A stretch of 64,000 nucleotides of DNA from Bradyrhizobium sp. CCGB12 (GTDB taxonomy: Bacteria > Pseudomonadota > Alphaproteobacteria > Rhizobiales > Xanthobacteraceae): assembly GCF_024199845.1 (NCBI RefSeq), contig NZ_JANADO010000001.1:124001-188000 (forward strand). The letters are read 5' to 3'. Below the pieces are notes generated by a model. That model did no database searches. It worked only from the letters and a program-made list of their open reading frames with translations, and had not been told where the DNA came from. Below are positions 34,226 through 40,861 of the stretch, in pieces. The translations under genes and the position numbers were made by a program. How positions within the stretch are numbered: the stretch's first letter is position 1; every line of letters begins with the position of its first letter.

Positions 34226-35795
34226 CGGCGGCGATCCGCTCCATCGCCATGGCGCGAAGCCTGGCACGCTGGATCTTGACGCCGTTGGCACTGTCGGTGA
34301 CGGGGAAGGCGTCCACGACATAGATCCGCGCCGGCACCTTGTAGCCGGCGAGCCGCTCGCGCAGGCGTGCGACCAGCCTGCCCTGTTCCGGCGGTTCTCC
34401 GGCGGGGATCACGAAGGCGACGCAGCGGGCCTGGCCGTTGAGGTCGACCGCGACGACCTGGGCGTCGGCCACCCCAGCGCATGATTTGAGTTCGTCCTCG
34501 ATTTCTCCGGGCGCGACCAGGAAGCCGCCGAGCCGCATCGCATCGCCCGCGCGGGTCTCGTAGACGAAGGAGCCATCGCCGCGCAGCCGGCCGATGTCGC
34601 CGGTACGAAAGAACCCATCCGCGGTGATTGCATGGCGCGTCGCCTCGGGATTGTTGAAGTAGCCGAGGAAGCAGGACGGTGCGCTGATCTCGATCTCGCC
34701 GGAAACGCCGCTGGCCGCAAGCTCGCCGGTCTCGACATCGCGGACGCGGACCTTCGCGTCCGGCGACATCGGCCAGCCGCCGCCTTCGATGCGGTCAGCG
34801 AAGGCATCACTGGAACGGCCGATCGAAAATAGCGCCTGCACCTCGCTCGAACCGTAGAGGCCGAACAGCGGCATGCCGCGCGCCTCGGCCTCCACTGCCA
34901 GTTCGCGCCAGCCGGGCTGGAATGCGGCGAAGCCGCAGACTTCGAGATGCGGAAACGGACGTGGTGCATCGGTGAGCGCGAGGATGCGGCGGAACATCTC
35001 GTCCGAGCCGAAGGAGTGCGTGATGGCATGCTCGCTGAGGATCTTTGCGGCCGGGGCCGCTTCGAAGGCGTCGAGGACATGGATGGTCGCGCCCGCTGCG
35101 GTGAAGCCGAGCAGGCTCGTCATGCCAAAAGTGCCGCAGAACGGCAACATCGCCAGCAGCGAATGGCGCTGCGGCGAGAGTTTTAGCGCCTTGGCTACGG
35201 AGGCCGCATGCGTGGCCAGCGTCCGCGGCGAATGCGCGACGAGTTTTGGCCCTTTGGTCGTGCCCGATGTCGTGTAGAGCAGGACCGGCAGGTCGAAATC
35301 ATCCTGAGCCGGCGGGGCAGGGGGATAAGACCGGTCGAACGCATCGAACCGCACGCAGGGCCAGTGCGCCGGGATCGCATCCGCGCCGACCACCGCGAGC
35401 CCTTGTAGCGCGGGGACGTCAGTCTTCGTGACGTCGGCCAGGATCGCTGCGAAGTCGATCGAGCGGAAGGCGGCCTCGACCACCATCAGCTTGGCGCCAG
35501 AAACCTTCAGCAGATGCGCGACTTCTGCACTGCGGTAGCGGGTGTTGACGGATGCGATGATCGCGCCGAGGCGGGCGGCGGCGAACAGCAGCGCGATCCA
35601 TTCGACCCGATTGACCAGCCAGACCGCGACGACGTCGCCCTTGCGGATGCCTTGCGCGGCGAGCCAGGCGGCGGTCTGGTCGATCCGCTCTGAGAATTCC
35701 GCACGCGAGACCGGCGTGCCGTCGAACAGGAAGGCGGGATCGGCGGCGGCCTCCGTGCCGATCAGCGACTGCAGCGAAAGTTCGTTGGTACGCAT
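34221..35795 (-). CDS. AMP-dependent acyl-CoA synthetase/ligase
   Basis: A 524-residue ANL-superfamily enzyme that activates a carboxylic acid to its CoA ester through an acyl-adenylate. The P-loop-like motif LLYTTSGTTKGPKLVAHS, LFGLYGSSEVQALFSIG, the hinge segment FFRTGDIGRLRGDGSFVYET and the C-terminal lysine in SANGVKIQRARLR are all present. I use the ATG at 35795; a TTG at 35822 is also in frame. The substrate, probably a medium fatty or aromatic acid, is not evident. It lies 33 bases after upp in the same direction. Confidence 0.9.
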   Translation of the reverse strand: MRTNELSLQSLIGTEAAADPAFLFDGTPVSRAEFSERIDQTAAWLAAQGIRKGDVVAVWLVNRVEWIALLFAAARLGAIIASVNTRYRSAEVAHLLKVSGAKLMVVEAAFRSIDFAAILADVTKTDVPALQGLAVVGADAIPAHWPCVRFDAFDRSYPPAPPAQDDFDLPVLLYTTSGTTKGPKLVAHSPRTLATHAASVAKALKLSPQRHSLLAMLPFCGTFGMTSLLGFTAAGATIHVLDAFEAAPAAKILSEHAITHSFGSDEMFRRILALTDAPRPFPHLEVCGFAAFQPGWRELAVEAEARGMPLFGLYGSSEVQALFSIGRSSDAFADRIEGGGWPMSPDAKVRVRDVETGELAASGVSGEIEISAPSCFLGYFNNPEATRHAITADGFFRTGDIGRLRGDGSFVYETRAGDAMRLGGFLVAPGEIEDELKSCAGVADAQVVAVDLNGQARCVAFVIPAGEPPEQGRLVARLRERLAGYKVPARIYVVDAFPVTDSANGVKIQRARLRAMAMERIAAE

Positions 35796-35828
35796 AGCAA
35801 CCGGAGTAACCCGATCGCGCAAACCTGT

Positions 35829-36464
35829 CTACTTGGTGCCAAACATTCGGTCGCCGGCATCGCCCAGGCCCGGCACGATGTAGCCGTGGTCGTTGAGCCG
35901 CTCGTCGATCGCGGCGGTCCAGACCGGCACGTCGGGATGCTCGCTCTGGAACTGCGCGATGCCCTCCGGCGCGGCCAGGAGGCAGACGAAGCGGATGTCG
36001 CGGGCGCCACGGGCCTTGAGCAGGGAGGCGCCGGCGCAGGCCGAGTTGCCGGTCGCCAGCATCGGGTCCATCAGGATCACGGTGCGATCGGACAGATCCT
36101 GCGGCGCCTTGAAGTAATATTCCACGGCCTGCAACGTCTCGGGGTCGCGGTAGAGCCCGATATGGGCGATGCGCGCCGACGGCATCAGTGCCAGCATGCC
36201 GTCGAGAAAGCCAACCCCGGCGCGCAGGATCGGCGCCAGCGTGAGCTTCTTGCCGGCGATCTTGGGCGCCTGCATCGGCGCGATCGGCGTTTCGATGTCG
36301 ACCAGCTCCAGCGGCAGGTCGCGCGTCACCTCGTAGCCCAGCAGCATCCCGATCTCGTTCAGGATCTCGCGAAAGCTTTTGGTCGAACGGTCCTTCTCCC
36401 GCATCAGGGAGAGCTTGTGCTGGACCAGGGGATGGGCGACGACGTTGACGTTGCTGGTGCTCAT
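35829..36464 (-). CDS. upp: Uracil phosphoribosyltransferase
   Basis: A 211-residue enzyme converting uracil and PRPP to UMP in pyrimidine salvage. The PRPP-binding motif [14 protein letters not shown] and the uracil-site region ([12 protein letters not shown], and [18 protein letters not shown] at the C-terminus) match Upp at full length. It is read in the same direction as the small-protein operon upstream but 159 bases away. A small GCCTAC-CTC-GTAGGC hairpin at 36570-36584 lies in that gap. Confidence 0.95.
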   Translation of the reverse strand: MSTSNVNVVAHPLVQHKLSLMREKDRSTKSFREILNEIGMLLGYEVTRDLPLELVDIETPIAPMQAPKIAGKKLTLAPILRAGVGFLDGMLALMPSARIAHIGLYRDPETLQAVEYYFKAPQDLSDRTVILMDPMLATGNSACAGASLLKARGARDIRFVCLLAAPEGIAQFQSEHPDVPVWTAAIDERLNDHGYIVPGLGDAGDRMFGTK

Positions 36465-36623
36465 GAAACCGCTCTACACGGTTCCGTGAAATTGCACCAG
36501 ATCGGCCGGCTTTTTTCCGCGGGATACGCCGTCTCAACCGGGCATCGCGACCGCCGTCCGCATCCGATTGCCTACCTCGTAGGCAGCCACGGTCAGCTCC
36601 CGCTCGATTGCCGTGCGGACGTC

Positions 36624-36752
36624 CTAGACGCCGAGCCCGCGTGCGACCAGCGTGATGACGAGTGTCAGGACGGCACCCCACATCAGGCTTACCGTCATGG
36701 TCAGGATGGTCGTGGTGATCGCGTGCTCGAGATTTCCCTTGAGGAGCTGCAT
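36624..36752 (-). CDS. Putative 42-residue membrane peptide
   Basis: An open frame of 42 codons (MQLLKGNLEHAITTTILTMT followed by VSLMWGAVLTLVITLVARGL and GV) predicting one membrane segment with a short basic end. It starts one base after the stop of the 30-residue peptide, so the two may be translated together. No strong ribosome site precedes it. It is the last gene of a four-gene leftward group. The function is unknown and the reality of the gene rests on its hydrophobic pattern and tight packing. Confidence 0.5.
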   Translation of the reverse strand: MQLLKGNLEHAITTTILTMTVSLMWGAVLTLVITLVARGLGV

Positions 36753-36753
36753 G

Positions 36754-36846
36754 CTACTTGTCCGGAGCTGGCGCCGCGCCGATGCGCATGCCGAACAGCA
36801 ACGCAGCCGTCAACGCAACCAGGATGGCGATCTTGAGCTCGATCAT
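36754..36846 (-). CDS. Putative 30-residue membrane peptide
   Basis: A 30-codon frame (MIELKIAILVALTAALLFGM then RIGAAPAPDK) with a single hydrophobic segment. Its ATG overlaps the stop of the upstream FIGRN-domain gene as ATGA, a classic sign of translational coupling, and it ends one base before the next peptide. It is similar in size and layout to KdpF-type peptides but not in sequence. No function is assigned. Confidence 0.55.
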   Translation of the reverse strand: MIELKIAILVALTAALLFGMRIGAAPAPDK

Positions 36847-37223
36847 GTCCGCAGCCTTGCCACCGCGCGCGAAAGGAGCTGCCTGGCTCCGGCCGCCAGC
36901 ACGATCAGTGGATTGCCGCGGTTCTCGACGTCGAGCTCGAAGGTCTCGGCGGGAAACACCAGCGCGCATCGCGTCGGCCCGCTTTGCCGGTTGGCGAAAT
37001 CGACCGCGGAGCTTTTGAACAGGAACAGACCGCCGACGCGTCCGTTCGCTTCGCGCGCGACCCAGAGACCGGCGTCGTTGCGGCCGATGAAGAAGGCGGG
37101 AATGGCCGTGCTCACGACATCAGGGTTGATCGGCCTAAGCGCAGCCGCTTGGTCGGACCGACGATGGCCAGCCTTGAGGGCGATCGCGGCCATCGCGGCC
37201 TCCTCACACATCTGCAACGTCAT
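36843..37223 (-). CDS. FIGRN-domain small protein (first copy)
   Basis: A 126-residue protein. Its centre, AFFIGRNDAGLWVAREANGR then VGGLFLFKSSAVDFANR, matches position by position the centre of a second protein encoded at 38899-39153. The shared pattern is FIGRNxxGxWVAxExNGxxGG and LF. The C-terminal part (CALVFPAETFELDVENRGNP, LIVLAAGARQLLSR) is unique to this copy. The start at 37223 is uncertain. The stop overlaps the next peptide by four bases. I do not know the domain by name. Confidence 0.65.
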   Translation of the reverse strand: MTLQMCEEAAMAAIALKAGHRRSDQAAALRPINPDVVSTAIPAFFIGRNDAGLWVAREANGRVGGLFLFKSSAVDFANRQSGPTRCALVFPAETFELDVENRGNPLIVLAAGARQLLSRAVARLRT

Positions 37224-37237
37224 GATGGTGACCCCGC

Positions 37238-37429
37238 TCAGGCGTGGAGATGCCAGACATAGATTGCGGTCCTGAGCGCGATCAGCGCGGTGAGCACGCT
37301 GCCCATCGTGAGCACGGTCAGCGCGCCAAGCGCGACGCGCTTGAGCTGGGCCTTGCGGGCCTCCGAGACCCGCGCCGGGCGATCGGCACCGTGGTAGGGC
37401 CGCTCAAAGCTTTGCATCAGCATCGACAT
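37238..37429 (-). CDS. Putative 63-residue single-pass membrane protein
   Basis: A 63-residue protein with a basic N-terminal half (ERPYHGADRPARVSEARKAQ) and one long hydrophobic segment near the C-terminus (VALGALTVLTMGSVLTALIA). The start could be 37429 or 37423. It is the first gene of a four-gene leftward group and lies 101 bases downstream of one of the four shared 18-bp motifs. The function is unknown. Its orientation is predicted as cytoplasmic N-terminus from the positive charges. Confidence 0.6.
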   Translation of the reverse strand: MSMLMQSFERPYHGADRPARVSEARKAQLKRVALGALTVLTMGSVLTALIALRTAIYVWHLHA

Positions 37430-37530
37430 TGTCGAAGTCCTTGTCCGTGGCGCAGCGAAACGGCTGCGCCAGCTACCTCATATGATCATCATCATTGCGT
37501 AGGATTGCGAGATGAACACTCAGGCTGTCG

Positions 37531-37548
37531 CATAGGAATGTCATAAAG
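37531..37548 (-). promoter_or_regulatory. Shared 18-bp motif, copy 1
   Basis: On the minus strand the sequence is CTTTATGACATTCCTATG. It lies 101 bases before the 63-residue membrane-protein gene and overlaps the 3' end of the 138-residue gene. It is one of four near-identical copies between 37.5 and 40.4 kb. The repeat of TTATGA and CTATG 11 bases apart suggests binding of an OmpR-type regulator dimer. Confidence 0.65.
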
Positions 37549-37957
37549 ACGCCGCCCGTCGCGACGGAAGACCTCTGAAGAGGTCGGGGTTTTGCTTCGG
37601 TTTGATCCGAGCTGGTGCGGGGTCCGGCTGTGCCATCCCGATCGCTGCGGCAAAAGCGAACCGCAGCCGTGGTTCCTCGATCTGCTTGCAGAATCCGTCC
37701 AGGGTCGCTTCCGCGTTCTGTTGCTCTCCACTGATCGCCGCACAGAGTTGGGCGCTGGTTCGTCGGAAGAAGTGCAGCGAATCCCCGGCGTTGCCACTGA
37801 GGCGATCGAGCTCGGTTGCGAGAGCTGCAACATTGAGCCGGTCGGAATCGTCCAGCGTCACCGCAAAGCGCAGCAGCGCCAGCTTCCAGGCCCGAAGCAG
37901 CCTGTGAGATCCTGCGGTCGACTGAAACATGCGATACCCGGATGGCCTGCGAAGCAT
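37541..37957 (-). CDS. Uncharacterised 138-residue protein coupled to the DapA-like gene
   Basis: A helical protein of about 138 residues that I do not recognise. The middle (RAWKLALLRFAVTLDDSDRL, NVAALATELDRLSGNAGDSL) predicts amphipathic helices and the tail is Pro/Arg-rich. The ATG at 37957 overlaps the DapA-like stop by one base (TGATG), strongly suggesting co-translation; the open frame continues farther upstream but through the DapA-like gene. A second ATG nine codons in is possible. Confidence 0.6.
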   Translation of the reverse strand: MLRRPSGYRMFQSTAGSHRLLRAWKLALLRFAVTLDDSDRLNVAALATELDRLSGNAGDSLHFFRRTSAQLCAAISGEQQNAEATLDGFCKQIEEPRLRFAFAAAIGMAQPDPAPARIKPKQNPDLFRGLPSRRAASL

Positions 37958-38874
37958 CAGGCTCCGATGCCGTCGATCAGCTCTTCGTCGGAGATTGCAG
38001 CGAACGCTCGGACGACCTCCGCGCGGGCAGGATCGCCCAGCGGCACGATCGGCAGCCGGGTGGCTGCCGACATCAGGCCGAGCATGCTCAAGGCGTATTT
38101 GAGGGCCGCCGGGCTCTCCTTGCCGAGACACGCGATGAGCGGCATCAGTCGCTTGTCGAGATATCGGGCGGATTGCAGGCGGCCCTGCCTGATCTGCGAG
38201 AAGATCGTGCGGCAGAGATCCGGCGCGATGTTGGAGACCTCCGAGATCGCGCCGTCGCCGCCATTGGCGATAAATCCGAACGCCGTGGCATCGTCGCCGG
38301 ATAGAAGGCGAAAGCTGGCCGGCAGATGCCGGGCGAGGCGCATCGGACGGTTGATGTCGCAGCTCCCATCGCGCAGGCCGACGAACCGGCGGGATTCGAC
38401 GAGACGCAAAACAGTCTCGTCGGCCAGCGGTCGCAGCGTGCGGGAGGGAACGTCGTGCAGAACCACGGGCAGGCCGATCGAACCCGCAATCGCCCGGAAA
38501 TGCGCGAGCATCCCCTCCTGCATCGGCTTGTTGTAGGCCGGTACCACGGCCATGACGGCATCGGCGCCGGCGGCCTCCGCGCGTCTTGCAAGCTCGATGG
38601 CCTTGCCGGTCGCATTCGACATCGCGCCGGCGATGATCCCTACCCGGCCACGGGCGACATCAACCGCGGCGCGAATGACGAACTCCTGTTCCGCCGGCGA
38701 AAGCGTCGGTGCCTCGCCAGCGGTCTCGCAGACAAGGAGCGCCGGTACACCGGCGCCGATCTGACGCTCGCAGAGGGCGGCGAATGCCCTGAGATCGATC
38801 GCGTCAGCCGCATCGAACGGCGTCGGGAGGTCCGGAATGAATCCGGTGAACCAGGCGGAGGGAGGGATGAACAT
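37957..38874 (-). CDS. Dihydrodipicolinate synthase (DapA) family protein with altered active site
   Basis: A 305-residue member of the DapA/N-acetylneuraminate lyase family with the full TIM-barrel pattern. The loop CETAGEAPTLSPAEQ corresponds to GTTGE, and AYNKPMQEGMLAHF retains the tyrosine that relays between subunits. Two key residues differ: the catalytic Tyr of LYNVPSRTG is His140 (VVLHDVPSRT), and the Schiff-base Lys of GIKE is Arg168 (FVGLRDGSCD). A class I aldolase reaction is therefore not expected. It lies between the 84-residue FIGRN gene and a coupled unknown gene, not in a lysine-synthesis context. Confidence 0.87.
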   Translation of the reverse strand: MFIPPSAWFTGFIPDLPTPFDAADAIDLRAFAALCERQIGAGVPALLVCETAGEAPTLSPAEQEFVIRAAVDVARGRVGIIAGAMSNATGKAIELARRAEAAGADAVMAVVPAYNKPMQEGMLAHFRAIAGSIGLPVVLHDVPSRTLRPLADETVLRLVESRRFVGLRDGSCDINRPMRLARHLPASFRLLSGDDATAFGFIANGGDGAISEVSNIAPDLCRTIFSQIRQGRLQSARYLDKRLMPLIACLGKESPAALKYALSMLGLMSAATRLPIVPLGDPARAEVVRAFAAISDEELIDGIGA

Positions 38875-38898
38875 GGTGCTTCGCTGAAAAGCGCCGGC

Positions 38899-39153
38899 TC
38901 AGGCCGCGCGTTGCGAGAGGTTGGCGTCGGGGTTCTTTCCCATGTCGAGCTCGATCTCGCGGACGAGTTCGACGATGGTTTCGGGATGCTGGCAGTTTTC
39001 GAACAGCGCGTATTTGATCGCCTGCGCGCGGCTGACGAACAGGCCGCCATAGAGGCCGTTTTGTTCCTGGGCGACCCATTGTCCCCGGCGGTTCCTGCCG
39101 ATGAAGACGATAGTCGAAGGCGAGCTACACGAGGGAGGTTCGACGAGTTTCAT
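38899..39153 (-). CDS. FIGRN-domain small protein (second copy)
   Basis: An 84-residue protein whose residues 17-50 (VFIGRNRRGQWVAQEQNGLY then GGLFVSRAQAIKYAL) match the domain of the 126-residue protein at 36843-37223. The C-terminus is acidic (HPETIVELVREIELDMGKNP). The ATG at 39153 is preceded by AAGGA at eight bases. It leads the operon with the DapA-like and 138-residue genes, and one of the shared 18-bp motifs lies 105 bases upstream. There is no signal peptide, so it is probably cytoplasmic. Confidence 0.72.
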   Translation of the reverse strand: MKLVEPPSCSSPSTIVFIGRNRRGQWVAQEQNGLYGGLFVSRAQAIKYALFENCQHPETIVELVREIELDMGKNPDANLSQRAA

Positions 39154-39258
39154 TGACGTATTCCTTGCGGCTGACAGAGGTGGCGGGTCGAGCCCGCAAC
39201 CGTCCAATCAATATCTTTTCAAGCGGATATGATTTCGAGTGAGGCGGTGCGGCGATCT

Positions 39259-39276
39259 CATAGGAAGCTCATAAAG
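39259..39276 (-). promoter_or_regulatory. Shared 18-bp motif, copy 2
   Basis: On the minus strand the sequence is CTTTATGAGCTTCCTATG. It lies 105 bases before the start of the 84-residue FIGRN gene, almost the same spacing as copy 1 to its gene. It differs from copy 1 at two positions. Confidence 0.65.
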
Positions 39277-39284
39277 CTCGATGT

Positions 39285-39563
39285 TCAGCTCAGCTCGCTC
39301 ACGACGTGAACCAGCGCGAACAGAGCGCCGAATGCAGCGCATTCGTCCCAATGATTGAGGATGGTGCCGAACAGCTGCTCGCGCTTCAGAAGGGCGACAG
39401 CGGCGCAGAGGATGATCGACATCCAGAGCAGAGCCGCGAGGCTTCGTCCGAAACCGATGCTGCCGAATGCGGCAAAGGTCGTGAGGAGAACGACGCGCAC
39501 GGCAAAGCGCGCGATCACCCTTGCCGGACTCAGGGCCCGCGACGTATCCGAAGATTGCGGCAA
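39285..39563 (-). CDS. Uncharacterised 92-residue membrane protein
   Basis: A small membrane protein with two to three hydrophobic segments (FAVRVVLLTTFAAFGSIGFG, LAALLWMSIILCAAVALL, and CAAFGALFALVHVVSEL at the end). It follows the 155-residue gene by 15 bases in the same direction. The start is uncertain: TTG at 39563 is the first option after an in-frame stop, and a GTG 15 codons later is also possible. No family is recognised. Confidence 0.6.
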   Translation of the reverse strand: MPQSSDTSRALSPARVIARFAVRVVLLTTFAAFGSIGFGRSLAALLWMSIILCAAVALLKREQLFGTILNHWDECAAFGALFALVHVVSELS

Positions 39564-39578
39564 GGCGTGAACCCTGGC

Positions 39579-40046
39579 TTAGCCGAAATTCTCACAGCCG
39601 AGCGGCTGGTAGAACGAATCCGGAGCGGGGCGCACAGTGGGAACGCTTGGCCGCGACAACTCCACGGCCAGCGCCTGGACCTCGACGAAGGCCGACATCA
39701 GAGCGAGCGCGAGATCGGCATGGTGCGCCTCGACCGCGGCGTCCAGCCAGTCCGGCAGCTCACGCGCGCGCGATAGCGCGCAATGCCACTCGCCCTCGTC
39801 ATACGCGATGCGGCGGACCTGCCACAGCGGCAGCTCGAACTCCACCAGCGCCAGCGCCGCATCGGCCCAGGCCTCGACGTCGATCAGGCGCATGATGCGT
39901 GCGGTGCGTTCGGTATGGCCGAGCGAAGGGAAGCGCCGGCTGGCGTTGTCGATGATATCGAGCATCAACGGCCGAGTCATCGTCGGCGCCGCGCGAAGCC
40001 GATGGCTTAGGGAGGGTGGGTCGAGGCGTCGGAGAGCGGCGGTCAT
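39579..40046 (-). CDS. Uncharacterised 155-residue soluble protein
   Basis: A 155-residue protein with mixed helices (RFPSLGHTERTARIMRLIDV, EAWADAALALVEFELPLWQV) and no membrane segment. Its function is not recognised. The ATG at 40046 is firmly placed by AGGAGG six bases upstream. A copy of the shared 18-bp motif lies 94 bases before the start. It probably forms a two-gene operon with the membrane protein downstream. Confidence 0.7.
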   Translation of the reverse strand: MTAALRRLDPPSLSHRLRAAPTMTRPLMLDIIDNASRRFPSLGHTERTARIMRLIDVEAWADAALALVEFELPLWQVRRIAYDEGEWHCALSRARELPDWLDAAVEAHHADLALALMSAFVEVQALAVELSRPSVPTVRPAPDSFYQPLGCENFG

Positions 40047-40140
40047 GTCAGGCCTCCTGGAATTGGCGTCGGTCAGTCGGCCGGCATTGCCAAAATGGTC
40101 AGGAGGGCATTTGAAAGCGAGATGGGGATCGGGCGAGAGA

Positions 40141-40158
40141 TATAGGGATTTCATAAGC
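40141..40158 (-). promoter_or_regulatory. Shared 18-bp motif, copy 3
   Basis: On the minus strand the sequence is GCTTATGAAATCCCTATA, the most diverged of the four copies but still matching the core TTATGAnATnCCTAT. It lies 94 bases before the 155-residue gene, the same geometry as copies 1 and 2. Confidence 0.6.
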
Positions 40159-40380
40159 GCACGAAATCTTCCGCGTACGAGCGAAATATCCTCGACCGTC
40201 GTCTCCGCCGCAGGTGGAGGCCTATAAAGGGAGGGCTTTTTGAAAAGACCCCGACCACGGCCTCCCATAACAATCGGGATCGAAAGCAAGGGTGGATTTG
40301 CGTCGCTGCGCTGCCTGCTCGGAAAGACCGCGCGGAATGCATTGTCAGTGTCAAATGGTCGTCGACCGGGACGTGCTGGC

Positions 40381-40398
40381 CTTTATGAGATTCCTATA
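40381..40398 (+). promoter_or_regulatory. Shared 18-bp motif, copy 4, upstream of kdp
   Basis: On the plus strand the sequence is CTTTATGAGATTCCTATA. It lies 166 bases before the 27-residue peptide gene that precedes kdpF, so it is the likely operator of the kdp operon. A perfect CATAGG / CCTATG inverted repeat follows at 40406-40431. Binding by KdpE is inferred from position and the direct-repeat form. The gap from 40159 to 40380 otherwise shows nothing I can assign. Confidence 0.65.
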
Positions 40399-40564
40399 AC
40401 GCCGCCATAGGCCTCATCTCGAAAACCTATGCGCGTGGTGGCAAGTGAGCGCGGTGAAGGTTCCGGCCGGGCGATGCCCGCATCGCATTCGCTCGCGGCA
40501 AACGGCCCGCCGGAATCCAGAGACAGGCTACGCCGGATATCGTCTCGTATTGAGGAGTATCGCC

Positions 40565-40648
40565 ATGATGGACATTCTGATGCTGGCGCTGGGCTTCGTC
40601 TTCTTTGCCCTCGCGATCGGCTACACCTATGCCTGCGAACGGCTGTGA
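40565..40648 (+). CDS. 27-residue membrane peptide upstream of kdpF
   Basis: A 27-codon gene (MMDILMLALGFVFFALAIGY then TYACERL) encoding one transmembrane segment. It has an excellent ribosome site, GAGGAG at 40552-40557, seven bases before the ATG, and ends 11 bases before kdpF. The hydrophobic single-pass form resembles KdpF, so it could be a second accessory peptide stabilising the Kdp complex. It is probably the first translated gene of the kdp transcript. Confidence 0.68.
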   Translation: MMDILMLALGFVFFALAIGYTYACERL

Positions 40649-40659
40649 CGGAGCGGATC

Positions 40660-40749
40660 ATGATCTTCGATTATGCACTCGCCGGCGCCGTCTCGTTCGG
40701 TCTCCTGTTCTATCTCACCTACGCGTTGCTGCGGCCCGAGCGGTTCTGA
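40660..40749 (+). CDS. kdpF: K+-transporting ATPase small subunit KdpF
   Basis: A 29-residue hydrophobic peptide (MIFDYALAGAVSFGLLFYLT then YALLRPERF) with the size, single membrane span and 'LLRPERF' C-terminus typical of KdpF, which stabilises the KdpABC complex. GGAG lies just before the ATG. It is followed by a further tiny frame and then kdpA. Confidence 0.85.
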   Translation: MIFDYALAGAVSFGLLFYLTYALLRPERF

Positions 40750-40752
40750 CCC

Positions 40753-40857
40753 GTGCTGCTGCTTGTCGAATTGCTGCTGGCCGACGCCGCGCTCGTTGCG
40801 GGCCTGCTTGCGCTGCTCCTGCCGCTCTTGCGCCGGCCCCAAAGCCTGAAGGGTTAA
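40753..40857 (+). CDS. Putative 34-residue Leu-rich peptide between kdpF and kdpA
   Basis: A 34-codon GTG-initiated frame ([20 protein letters not shown] then [14 protein letters not shown]) filling the 112 bases between kdpF and kdpA almost exactly. It predicts a single membrane helix ending in positive residues. No clear ribosome site precedes it, so translation would depend on coupling with kdpF, whose stop lies three bases upstream. It could be a chance frame. Confidence 0.42.
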   Translation: MLLLVELLLADAALVAGLLALLLPLLRRPQSLKG

Positions 40858-40861
40858 TGCT

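Noticed and set aside
36481..36486. GGAACC near the upp start as an EcfG promoter
   Set aside because: On the relevant strand the GTT element is absent at 16-18 bases; the position falls on the upp start codon.
37449..37470. GGCGCAGC-GAAACG-GCTGCGCC hairpin as a terminator
   Set aside because: The stem is perfect but there is no T tract in either direction, and it lies downstream of the 18-bp motif before a gene start, so a terminator is not supported.
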